Made by a program: the position numbers and the translations under genes
The notes under the pieces: model-generated
Database searches by the model: none
Told to the model about the DNA's origin: nothing
What the model saw: only the letters and a program-made list of their open reading frames with translations
Shown here: positions 1 through 5,974 of the stretch, in pieces
Position numbering within the stretch: position 1 is the first letter of the stretch
Layout: each line of letters starts with the position of its first letter
Assembly (NCBI GenBank): GCA_021205045.1
Contig: JAJPYH010000161.1
Location: 4,852 to 10,837, forward strand
Direction: 5' to 3'
DNA length: 5,986 nucleotides
Origin: Lachnospiraceae bacterium
Lineage (GTDB): Bacteria; Bacillota; Clostridia; Lachnospirales; Lachnospiraceae

Positions 1-1496
1 GTTATGAGGTTGGCCAGCTGACTGAGCTGGACGCTGTAAACGTAATGACCGGTATCTACACAGGACGTTCTCCCCAGGACAAGTACATTGTAATGGATGA
101 GAATTCCAAGGACACCGTTTGGTGGACCACCCCCGAATATAAGAATGACAACCATCCCATGAGCGAGGATGTCTGGGCACAGGTGAAGACCATTGCTCAG
201 AAGGAGCTGTGCAATAAGAGACTGTTCGTGGTAGACGCGTTCTGCGGTACCAATAAGGACACCCGCATGGCCGTTCGCTTCATCATGGAAGTGGCATGGC
301 AGGCTCATTTCATCAAGAACATGTTCATCCAGCCTACCGCTGAGGAGCTTGAGAACTTCGTTCCTGATTTCACTGTTTACAACGCTTCCAAGGCAAAGGT
401 GGAGAATTATAAGGAGCTTGGTCTGAATTCCGAGACCTGCGTGGCCTTCAATATCACCAGCCGTGAGCAGGTGATCATCAACACCTGGTACGGCGGCGAG
501 ATGAAGAAGGGCATGTTCTCCATGATGAACTATTATCTTCCCCTGAAGGGAATCGCTTCCATGCACTGCTCCGCCAACACCGATATGAACGGTGAGAATA
601 CCGCTATCTTCTTCGGTCTGTCCGGCACCGGCAAGACCACCCTTTCCACCGATCCCAAGAGACTGCTGATCGGCGATGACGAGCACGGCTGGGACGACAA
701 CGGCGTGTTCAACTTTGAGGGCGGCTGCTATGCCAAGGTCATCAACCTGGATAAGGATTCCGAGCCTGATATCTACAACGCTATCAAGCGCAACGCTCTG
801 CTGGAGAACGTGACCGTAGATGAGAACGGCAAGATCGATTTCGCTGACAAGAGCGTTACCGAAAATACCCGTGTATCCTACCCGATCAACCACATTGAGA
901 ATATTGTACGTCCTGTTTCTTCCGCTCCGGAAGCCAAGAATGTGATTTTCCTGTCCGCAGACGCTTTCGGCGTACTGCCTCCGGTTTCCATCCTGACTCC
1001 TGAGCAGACCCAGTACTACTTCCTGAGCGGCTTTACCGCGAAGTTAGCCGGCACCGAGCGCGGCATCACCGAGCCCACCCCGACCTTCTCCGCCTGCTTC
1101 GGTCAGGCTTTCCTGGAGCTGCATCCCACCAAGTATGCTGAGGAGCTGGTCAAGAAGATGGAAAAGAGCGGCGCCAAGGCTTATCTGGTCAACACCGGCT
1201 GGAACGGCACCGGCAAGCGTATCTCCATTAAGGACACCCGCGGCATCATCGACGCGATCCTGAACGGCGATATCAAGAATGCTCCCACCAAGACTCTGCC
1301 GATCTTCAACTTTGAGATCCCGACCGAGCTCAATGGCGTTGACACCAACATCCTGGATCCTCGCGATACCTATGCTGACGCTTCTGAGTGGGAAGCAAAG
1401 GCCGACGATCTGGCAGGACGTTTCATCAAGAACTTCAAAAAGTACGAGAGCAACGCTGCTGGCAAGGCTCTGGTTGCTGCTGGCCCGCAGAAATAA
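1..1496 (+). CDS. pckA: Phosphoenolpyruvate carboxykinase (ATP), 5'-truncated by window edge
   Basis: Cytoplasmic enzyme interconverting oxaloacetate + ATP and PEP + CO2 + ADP. It is gluconeogenic, or runs in the carboxylating, ATP-yielding direction in many fermentative anaerobes. The frame is open from base 3, where the residues before the first in-window ATG (base 45) read YEVGQLTELDAVNV. This matches the family's N-terminal region, so the ATG at 45 is internal and the gene begins upstream. By recalled alignment to E. coli PckA about 43 residues are missing; 497 are present, giving the usual total near 540. Visible family motifs in order: TGRSPQDKYIV (substrate-binding Arg), YGGEMKKGMFS (the two catalytic-site lysines), MHCSAN (metal-binding His), P-loop GLSGTGKT at bases 615-638, metal-binding GDDEHGWDD at 672-698, and GTGKRISIKDTR near the C-terminus. 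Lys, Glu and Ile codons are strongly biased to AAG, GAG and ATC, more than in the downstream genes, which suggests high expression. The identification is near certain. Confidence 0.98.
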   Translation, partial: YEVGQLTELDAVNVMTGIYTGRSPQDKYIVMDENSKDTVWWTTPEYKNDNHPMSEDVWAQVKTIAQKELCNKRLFVVDAFCGTNKDTRMAVRFIMEVAWQAHFIKNMFIQPTAEELENFVPDFTVYNASKAKVENYKELGLNSETCVAFNITSREQVIINTWYGGEMKKGMFSMMNYYLPLKGIASMHCSANTDMNGENTAIFFGLSGTGKTTLSTDPKRLLIGDDEHGWDDNGVFNFEGGCYAKVINLDKDSEPDIYNAIKRNALLENVTVDENGKIDFADKSVTENTRVSYPINHIENIVRPVSSAPEAKNVIFLSADAFGVLPPVSILTPEQTQYYFLSGFTAKLAGTERGITEPTPTFSACFGQAFLELHPTKYAEELVKKMEKSGAKAYLVNTGWNGTGKRISIKDTRGIIDAILNGDIKNAPTKTLPIFNFEIPTELNGVDTNILDPRDTYADASEWEAKADDLAGRFIKNFKKYESNAAGKALVAAGPQK

Positions 1497-1512
1497 TACC
1501 TGCGTGATGGAA

Positions 1513-1529
1513 TGAGCATTTTATGCTCA
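1513..1529. promoter_or_regulatory. 7-bp perfect palindrome downstream of pckA
   Basis: TGAGCAT (1513-1519) and ATGCTCA (1523-1529) are perfect inverted repeats around a TTT loop, 16 nt after the pckA stop. No T-run follows, so this is not a standard terminator by itself. A TATAAA hexamer (1533-1538) lies immediately downstream, but I see no good -35 at 16-18 nt. It could be an operator or an RNA hairpin protecting the 3' end of pckA mRNA. The structure is seen directly; the function is unknown. Confidence 0.4.
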
Positions 1530-1554
1530 GGATATAAACTTTTACAAAAGAGAA

Positions 1555-1598
1555 AGGGCACCCTGTTCGCCTGATGGCGGCGGGGTGCCCTGATTTTT
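1555..1598 (+). terminator. Rho-independent terminator between pckA and glpK
   Basis: AGGGCACCC (1555-1563) pairs perfectly over 9 bp with GGGTGCCCT (1583-1591). A small inner stem, CGCC/GGCG (1568-1571 with 1576-1579), lies in the loop. A T5 run (1594-1598) follows two bases after the stem. This is a strong intrinsic terminator, most simply ending the pckA transcript. An alternative is a leader attenuator for glpK, since it lies about 90 bp before that gene. Confidence 0.9.
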
Positions 1599-1689
1599 AC
1601 AGTGATACAGATTCGTCTCAGATACCTGGAGCACATTTTCGCCAGGCCGAGGATATAACATCAGATACCAAAGATCGGAGAAATACGAA
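1599..1689 (+). promoter_or_regulatory. glpK upstream leader with 9-nt direct repeat and possible -10
   Basis: This stretch must hold the glpK promoter if the terminator before it is efficient. TCAGATACC occurs twice (1618-1626 and 1661-1669), 43 bp apart, about four helical turns. A TATAAC hexamer at 1654-1659 could be a -10 with a start near 1666, but the base pairs 17 nt upstream (GCACAT) are a poor -35. A weak 5-bp stem, CCTGG/CCAGG (1625-1629 with 1642-1646), lies in between. GGAG (1677-1680) is the glpK ribosome-binding site. The promoter call is tentative. Confidence 0.3.
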
Positions 1690-3180
1690 ATGAAAAAATA
1701 TATCATGTCCCTGGATCAGGGCACGTCCAGCTCCAGATGCATTCTGTTTGACCAGGAGGGAAATATCTGCTCCGTGGCGCAGAAGGAATTCACACAGATC
1801 TATCCCCAGCCCGGCTGGGTGGAGCACGATCCCATGGAAATCTGGTTCACCCAGATTTCTGTAGCAGACGAGGCTATGAGGAAAATCAACGCCACTAAGG
1901 ATGATATCGCCGCCATTGGCATCACCAATCAGCGGGAGACTACCATTGTCTGGAATAAGAAGACCGGGAAACCCATTTATAACGCCATTGTCTGGCAGTG
2001 CCGCAGAACGGCGGCAAGAATTGAGCGGATGAAGGAGGATGGCATTGTTGAGGCAGTCCATCAGTCCACCGGTCTGGTGCCTGATCCTTATTTCTCCGCC
2101 TCAAAGCTGGCCTGGATTCTGGAAAATGTGGAGGGCGCCAGGGAGGCCGCCGAGAAAGGCGAGCTTTTGTTTGGAACAGTGGATACCTGGCTCATCTGGA
2201 ATCTGACCGGAGGAGCGGTTCATGTGACGGATTACACCAATGCTTCCCGGACGATGATGTTTGATATCCACAACCTGTGCTGGGATCAAAAGATTCTGGA
2301 CTATTTTAACATCCCGGCATCCATGCTGCCTCAGGTGAAGCCCTCCTGCTGTATTTACGGAGAGACGCAGAATGAGCGGATCGGAAACGGAATTCCCATC
2401 GCGGGAGCCGCAGGAGACCAGCAGGCAGCTTTGTTCGGACAATGCTGTTTCGATGAAGGAGAGGTCAAAAATACATACGGTACCGGCTGCTTTCTGCTGA
2501 TGAACATCGGAGAAAAGGCAGCGATCTCCGGGAAGGGCCTGCTGACCACCATCGCCGCCAGCGCGGACGGAAAGGTCAGGTACGCTCTGGAGGGCAGTAT
2601 TTTCGTGGCGGGGGCTGCCATCCAGTGGCTCAGAGACGAGCTTCGCATGATTGACAATGCCGCCCAGTCGGAGACTCTGGCAGAGGCGGTGGAGGACACC
2701 AACGGAATGTACGTGGTTCCGGCCTTTACCGGTATCGGTGCGCCTTATTGGGATCCATACGCAAGAGGCACCATTGTGGGAATTACCAGAGGCTGCCGCA
2801 AGGAGCATTTCGTCAGGGCTACCCTGGAGTCCATGGCCTATCAGACCTGGGATATTCTGAAGGTGATGGAGCAGGAAGCCGGCGTGTCATTAAAGGAGCT
2901 GAAGGTGGACGGCGGCGCTTCCATGAATAATTTTCTGATGCAGTTTCAGGCGGATATCCTGGACATCAAGGTACTGAGACCGGAATGTGTGGAGACCACG
3001 GCGCTGGGAGCGGCCTACCTGGCGGGCATCGCGGCAGGTTACTGGAAGGATGCCGAGGATGTACGCAAAAGCTGGAAGCTTTCGAGAACCTTCACATCCG
3101 CCATGCCAAAGGAGAGGAAGGAAAAGCTTCTGCGTGGATGGCAAAAGGCGGTGGGAAGATCGCTGGCGTGGGTGGAATGA
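1690..3180 (+). CDS. glpK: Glycerol kinase
   Basis: Phosphorylates glycerol with ATP to sn-glycerol-3-phosphate in the cytoplasm, trapping imported glycerol. It has 496 residues, the usual length for the FGGY carbohydrate kinase family (E. coli about 502). The start is supported by GGAG 9 nt upstream and by an N-terminus that begins directly at the nucleotide-binding motif DQGTSSSR (9-16). Expected active-site residues are present: R82-E83 in NQRETT, W102 in VWQCRRT, Y134, and catalytic D243 with Q244 in GDQQAALFG. FGGY signature 1 is at 134-144 (YFSASKLAWIL) and signature 2 at about 360-381. GTG (264-266) and DGGAS (407-411) are the C-terminal ATP-site motifs. In the loop where Firmicutes glycerol kinases carry the HPr-phosphorylated His (Enterococcus His232), this protein appears to have Arg230 and no His. 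No glpF or glpD/glpO lies next to it in the window. The family call is certain; the regulatory inference is moderate. Confidence 0.98.
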   Translation: MKKYIMSLDQGTSSSRCILFDQEGNICSVAQKEFTQIYPQPGWVEHDPMEIWFTQISVADEAMRKINATKDDIAAIGITNQRETTIVWNKKTGKPIYNAIVWQCRRTAARIERMKEDGIVEAVHQSTGLVPDPYFSASKLAWILENVEGAREAAEKGELLFGTVDTWLIWNLTGGAVHVTDYTNASRTMMFDIHNLCWDQKILDYFNIPASMLPQVKPSCCIYGETQNERIGNGIPIAGAAGDQQAALFGQCCFDEGEVKNTYGTGCFLLMNIGEKAAISGKGLLTTIAASADGKVRYALEGSIFVAGAAIQWLRDELRMIDNAAQSETLAEAVEDTNGMYVVPAFTGIGAPYWDPYARGTIVGITRGCRKEHFVRATLESMAYQTWDILKVMEQEAGVSLKELKVDGGASMNNFLMQFQADILDIKVLRPECVETTALGAAYLAGIAAGYWKDAEDVRKSWKLSRTFTSAMPKERKEKLLRGWQKAVGRSLAWVE

Positions 3181-3226
3181 ATTTAAATGGTTCTGCTTTT
3201 TTTTGATTTTTTCGGATTAGACAAAT

Positions 3227-3262
3227 TTGACAGTTGTTTTTTTGCTTCGGATTGTATATAAT
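3227..3262 (+). promoter_or_regulatory. Vegetative-type promoter driving the candidate 6S RNA
   Basis: A perfect TATAAT lies at 3257-3262. With the optimal 17-nt spacer the -35 is TTGTTT (3234-3239), which matches only the TTG half. A perfect TTGACA (3227-3232) sits just upstream but leaves a 24-nt spacer. TTCGGATT is repeated at 3211-3218 and 3246-3253, flanking the -35 area. A start about 7 nt after the -10 falls at 3269-3270, exactly where the long inverted repeat of the downstream RNA begins, which supports the assignment. Confidence 0.65.
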
Positions 3263-3268
3263 AAGCGT

Positions 3269-3455
3269 AGCCAGAATGGCAAATGACTTCTGTTATGTTT
3301 GAACCTACAACTACTTTAAACGGGATTCCTATATCGCTGTACGGCTGCCAGGCCTCCGGATTTATCCTTGTGCAGGGGAAGGCAAATGTATATGCTGCGG
3401 TCACCCACCTGGCCTTGGCTAGGAGTCAATCGGCAGAGGTCCCATTCTGGTTTTT
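3269..3455 (+). ncRNA. ssrS: Candidate 6S RNA (RNA polymerase-binding regulatory RNA)
   Basis: Called from structure and context, not from recalled sequence identity. The segment of about 187 nt starts at the predicted start site and ends in T5 (3451-3455). CCAGAATGG (3271-3279) pairs perfectly with CCATTCTGG (3442-3450). After a 5-nt bulge GACTTCTG (3285-3292) pairs with CAGAGGTC (3434-3441). TTGA (3299-3302) with TCAA (3426-3429) and CCTA (3304-3307) with TAGG (3420-3423) extend the closing stem. Bases 3308-3321 and 3407-3419 form a roughly symmetrical bubble of 13-14 nt. Above it is an irregular stem: GGG 3322-3324 with CCC 3404-3406, about 3335-3341 with 3393-3399, and GCC 3352-3354 with GGC 3381-3383. 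6S RNA is known to mimic an open promoter with a closing stem, central bubble and terminal stem, at about 180-200 nt. Small open frames crossing it do not look like proteins. Another structured RNA class cannot be excluded. Confidence 0.55.
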
Positions 3456-3466
3456 CAAAGAGACTG

Positions 3467-3502
3467 TTCGCAGTGAATTCGGACATACAGCCGCACTGTG
3501 AA
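3467..3502 (+). other. Hairpin downstream of the candidate 6S RNA
   Basis: TTCGCAGTG (3467-3475) pairs over 9 bp, with one G-T wobble, with CACTGTGAA (3494-3502). A further CGG/CCG (3480-3482 with 3491-3493) closes an 8-nt loop after an AATT bulge. No T-run follows, so it is not an intrinsic terminator. It sits between the T5 end of the candidate 6S RNA and the sporulation-type promoter. It may shape the 3' end of read-through RNA. The function is unknown. Confidence 0.4.
3474..3489 (+). repeat. Imperfect 16-nt direct repeat, copy 1
   Basis: TGAATTCGGACATACA matches the copy at 3524-3539 at 15 of 16 positions, exactly 50 bp upstream of it. This copy ends CATACAGC and lacks the final T of a sigma-E -10. 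No -35 match lies 14 nt upstream, so it is unlikely to be an active promoter. Confidence 0.6.
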
Positions 3503-3512
3503 TCATGAAGGC

Positions 3513-3541
3513 GCATAATTCCCTGAATCCGGACATACATT
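3513..3541 (+). promoter_or_regulatory. Sigma-E-like (early mother-cell sporulation) promoter
   Basis: GCATAAT (3513-3519) followed by a 14-nt spacer and CATACATT (3534-3541) matches the Bacillus/Clostridium sigma-E consensus (KMATATT, about 14 nt, CATACAnT) at all but one position. The predicted start is near 3548, about 20 nt before the ATG of the SpoIID-like gene. B. subtilis spoIID is itself in the sigma-E regulon, so site and gene agree. The -10 also fits sigma-K (CATAnnnTA), but the -35 fits sigma-E better. Confidence 0.65.
3524..3539 (+). repeat. Imperfect 16-nt direct repeat, copy 2
   Basis: TGAATCCGGACATACA is the second copy of the unit at 3474-3489. It contains most of the -10 of the putative sigma-E promoter, so the repeat may be a duplicated promoter fragment or a pair of binding sites for one regulator. 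Confidence 0.6.
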
Positions 3542-3568
3542 ACACAAAGGCAAGTCCGGGTGAGCGGT

Positions 3569-5140
3569 ATGCGCAGATACAAAAACAGTCAGGAACTGAA
3601 GGCTCATTTCAGGCAGATACGCCTGAAATGGGCTTTTTGCATATTTTTACTGGCCCTTCTTCTGATTTTGCTAAAGCTGCGGCCGGAGAGAAACGATAAG
3701 ACCGGGGAACCGGAGGAAACTCAGACACCGACGGTGGAAATCACCGTCGAGGATATTGAGCGTCTGACACAGAGCCCGGATATCCGGGTGCTTTTGCAGT
3801 CCGGAAATTATGAGGGGATTTACCATAATTCTGTGACAGTCAGTTTCCCATCCGGCGGTTACCTGCTCCTGTATCAGAATCAGAGCTGGGTGAAGAAAAC
3901 CCTGTCCGCGGACCAGGCTGTCACGGTGGCTCTGAAAGGCGGCGATTATCAGGCGAGCGGCGAAATGATGGCGGTTTTTGTGCCGCAGGACTCTCAGGGG
4001 CAGCTGAAGGTGGAGAGCATTACAAGAAACCGGAGCGACTGCTGTTATAGCGGCAGGCTGGAGGTCTCGGCCACGGAGGGAGGACTGGTGGCGGTCAATG
4101 TACTGTCCCTGGAAAGTTATCTGAAGCTGGTGGTGCCCAGCGAAATGCCGGCAAGCTTCGGCAAGGAAGCGCTGAAAGCCCAGGCAATTCTGGCCCGCAC
4201 ATACGCGTACAAATATCTGATTTCCCCGGCTTACGCGGAATACAATGCCCACGTGGATGACAGTATTTCCTTTCAGGTCTACGGAAATCTGGAGGAAAAT
4301 GAGCTCACAAACAGCGCGGTGGAGGAAACAGAGGGTGTGCTCTTATTTTATGAAAACACCCTGGCAGAGGTGTATTACTATTCTACCTCCTGGGGCTTTG
4401 GCACCGACGGCACCGTATGGGGAGGGGAAGGCCAGCCATATCTTTCGGCCAGGAGAATTGGTCCGGGCACATTGTACAACAGCGGCAAAAATCTGACGGG
4501 CGGGGAGGCGGAGCAATATCTGCTGGAATACCTGAAGGTGGAAGCGGTTTTTCAGAAAATGATTGACGATCCATTTGTGGAAGCCTATGAATCAGAGCTT
4601 CCATGGTACCGTTGGAAGGCAGTCAATTCCCAGGTGGACGTCTCTGTGATGGAAAAACGTCTGAAGGAAAGATATGCCTCAGACCCAAACGCGGTTTTAA
4701 CCAGAGCAAAAGATGGCAGCTTTGAATCAAAGGCGGTTAAAAAAATAGGTACGCTGCAGAATATCGAGGTTTATGAGCGGGGAGAGGGAGGCATAGTGGA
4801 GAGCATCCTGATTTCAGGCAGTGAAAACTCCTATCTGGTAAAGAAGGAATACAATGTCCGATATGTGCTCTGCTCCTCCGATGTGCTCATTACCAGGCAG
4901 GATGGGGTGGAAGCAGAAGGAAATACGCTCCTTCCCAGCGGATTTTTTTACATTTTGACTACCAATTTGGGAAAAAATGGTTTATCATATACCCTGTACG
5001 GCGGAGGCTATGGCCACGGCGTGGGTATGAGTCAGAACGGCGCCGATGCAATGGCCCGGGCGGGCCTTGAGAGTGAGGAAATTCTTTCCTTTTATTTCCC
5101 GGATACGAGATTGGTCAGATATGAAAAAAATAATCAGTGA
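3569..5140 (+). CDS. SpoIID/LytB domain protein, probable sporulation lytic transglycosylase
   Basis: Predicted membrane-anchored enzyme that cleaves peptidoglycan glycan strands. In sporulation SpoIID works with SpoIIM and SpoIIP to drive engulfment. Starting at ATG 3569 (preceded by GGTGA, good spacing) it has 523 residues; an in-frame GTG at 3560 with AAGG upstream would add three. A basic N-terminus leads into one membrane segment (about 18-37), with the rest expected outside. Residues about 55-155 are an unrecognised region. The SpoIID domain starts at about 160: VVPSEMPASFGKEALKAQAI contains the likely catalytic Glu (192). AHVDDSISFQVYG, YYSTSWG and QPYLSARR follow. GYGHGVGMSQNGA (about 480-492) is the classic C-terminal signature. 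Classical SpoIID is about 340 residues, so this is a long variant. The STSxG segment resembles the Bacillus form rather than the Cys/His (STCGGHT) form. It overlaps the next gene by 20 nt. The domain call is firm; whether it is the engulfment SpoIID or a paralogue is open. Confidence 0.92.
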   Translation: MRRYKNSQELKAHFRQIRLKWAFCIFLLALLLILLKLRPERNDKTGEPEETQTPTVEITVEDIERLTQSPDIRVLLQSGNYEGIYHNSVTVSFPSGGYLLLYQNQSWVKKTLSADQAVTVALKGGDYQASGEMMAVFVPQDSQGQLKVESITRNRSDCCYSGRLEVSATEGGLVAVNVLSLESYLKLVVPSEMPASFGKEALKAQAILARTYAYKYLISPAYAEYNAHVDDSISFQVYGNLEENELTNSAVEETEGVLLFYENTLAEVYYYSTSWGFGTDGTVWGGEGQPYLSARRIGPGTLYNSGKNLTGGEAEQYLLEYLKVEAVFQKMIDDPFVEAYESELPWYRWKAVNSQVDVSVMEKRLKERYASDPNAVLTRAKDGSFESKAVKKIGTLQNIEVYERGEGGIVESILISGSENSYLVKKEYNVRYVLCSSDVLITRQDGVEAEGNTLLPSGFFYILTTNLGKNGLSYTLYGGGYGHGVGMSQNGADAMARAGLESEEILSFYFPDTRLVRYEKNNQ

Positions 5141-5927
5141 AGTATATAACTTTATACATGGTGCCAGCGAGCATGACCTGGCCAGCAACGCGGCGGCCAC
5201 GGCTTTTTTTACCCTGCTTTCCTTTGTGCCGATTATCACCGTTGTCAGCAGTATTCTGCCCTATACGGCGGTCACAAAGGATATGGTGGTGGAGATTATC
5301 AGCAGTATTTTTCCACAGGTGACGGAGAGTTTTTTCGTCTCCCTGATTGATTATATTTACGACACCAGTGCGGGGGTCATTTCTTTTTCCATTGTGATTG
5401 CCGTCTGGTCAGCGGGAAAGGGAATGCTTTCTCTGATCAGGGGTATGAATGAAATCTATCATGACAGAGAGCAGCGCAGCTATGTGAGGCTTCGGCTGAT
5501 TTCCAGCATATATATGCTTCTTCTGATTGTGGCCATGCTGATTGTGCTGGTGGTAGGCGTCTTTGGACAGAGCATTATCCATTTCCTTTTTGCGGATATT
5601 CCGGTGGTACTGGAGGCCTTTGAACATTTCCTGAGCTATCGGTTTGTTCTTACCATTATTTTGCTCGGGCTGGTGTTTACTCTGATGTACACCTTTTTGC
5701 CCAACAGAAAAACACAGTTAAAAAAACAGCTTCTGCCGGGCTTTCTGGCTGCAGCCTGCTGCACGGTGTTTTCCTACGGCTTTTCCATTTATGTGGATTA
5801 TTTCAATGATTTCTCTTACTACGGGGGTTTAAGTATCATCATTATTATCATGTTCTGGCTATATTTTACCATGTATATCATGCTGTACGGAGCATATCTG
5901 AGCCGGGTGCTGAACGGAGAAGGCTGA
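5121..5927 (+). CDS. YihY/BrkB (formerly 'RNase BN') family inner membrane protein
   Basis: A 268-residue integral membrane protein of unknown molecular function; the old ribonuclease BN label for this family is considered wrong. About six membrane segments are visible, near residues 27-47, 84-105, 126-148, 172-192, 206-226 and 236-258. Family features include NAAATAFFTLLSFVPI (23-38) at the first helix, WSAGKGMLSLIRGMNEIY (96-113), and the C-terminal YYGGLSII...FWLYFT...YGAYL block (233-260). The length is typical (E. coli YihY about 290). The start ATG 5121 aligns with the family N-terminus. It lies 20 nt inside the end of the SpoIID-like gene and has only a weak ribosome-binding site, so translation is probably coupled to that gene. 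An earlier in-frame ATG (5046) would add 25 basic residues lying wholly within the upstream gene and is less likely. Confidence 0.9.
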   Translation: MKKIISEVYNFIHGASEHDLASNAAATAFFTLLSFVPIITVVSSILPYTAVTKDMVVEIISSIFPQVTESFFVSLIDYIYDTSAGVISFSIVIAVWSAGKGMLSLIRGMNEIYHDREQRSYVRLRLISSIYMLLLIVAMLIVLVVGVFGQSIIHFLFADIPVVLEAFEHFLSYRFVLTIILLGLVFTLMYTFLPNRKTQLKKQLLPGFLAAACCTVFSYGFSIYVDYFNDFSYYGGLSIIIIIMFWLYFTMYIMLYGAYLSRVLNGEG

Positions 5928-5945
5928 AATGGATGTCAAGCATTT

Positions 5946-5974
5946 TTGAAAATGTCCCGAAAAATCTTTAACAT
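5946..5974 (+). promoter_or_regulatory. Possible promoter leading out of the window
   Basis: TTGAAA (5946-5951), a 17-nt spacer and TAACAT (5969-5974) make a fair vegetative promoter (5/6 and 4/6 matches) just after the YihY-family gene. The window ends 12 bases later, so no target gene is visible. AT-rich gaps give such matches by chance. Confidence 0.25.

Larger units (their letters stand above)
3511..3574 (+). promoter_or_regulatory. Interrupted stem overlapping the SpoIID-like gene start
   Basis: GCGCATA (3511-3517) pairs with TATGCGC (3568-3574), and inside it CCGGAC (3529-3534) pairs with GTCCGG (3554-3559). The right arm of the outer stem contains the ATG start (3569-3571), and the GGTGA ribosome-binding bases overlap the inner arm. 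RNA starting upstream of about 3510 could hide the start; RNA from the internal sporulation promoter (start near 3548) would lack the left arms. The pairing is seen directly; the regulatory role is inference. Confidence 0.45.

Noticed and set aside
45..47. ATG as the start of the PEP carboxykinase gene
   Set aside because: The frame stays open to the left edge, and the residues upstream of it match the family's N-terminal region, so the gene simply starts outside the window.
2101..2808. Long antisense open frame (235 codons) within glpK
   Set aside because: It lies entirely opposite a certain glycerol kinase gene, has no recognisable domain and no ribosome-binding site. It is a shadow of the codon pattern.
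3197..3210. T-rich run as an intrinsic terminator for glpK
   Set aside because: I found no stable hairpin immediately before the T8 run, so it lacks the stem needed for a confident terminator call.
3283..3501. Small open frame of 72 codons in the glpK-SpoIID gap
   Set aside because: It has no ribosome-binding site, no protein-like pattern, and coincides with the paired arms of the candidate structured RNA, which explain the sequence better.
5046..5048. Earlier in-frame ATG for the YihY-family gene
   Set aside because: It would add 25 basic, Pro/Arg-rich residues inside the SpoIID signature region of the upstream gene. The ATG at 5121 matches the family N-terminus.
5929..5949. ATG with GGAGAAGG upstream just after the YihY-family gene
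   Set aside because: The frame is only six codons (MDVKHF) before a stop; there is no evidence of a real peptide.
5941..5954. CATTTT/AAAATG inverted repeat as a terminator after the YihY-family gene
   Set aside because: The stem is 5-6 A-T-rich pairs with a tiny loop and no following T-run, too weak to support.
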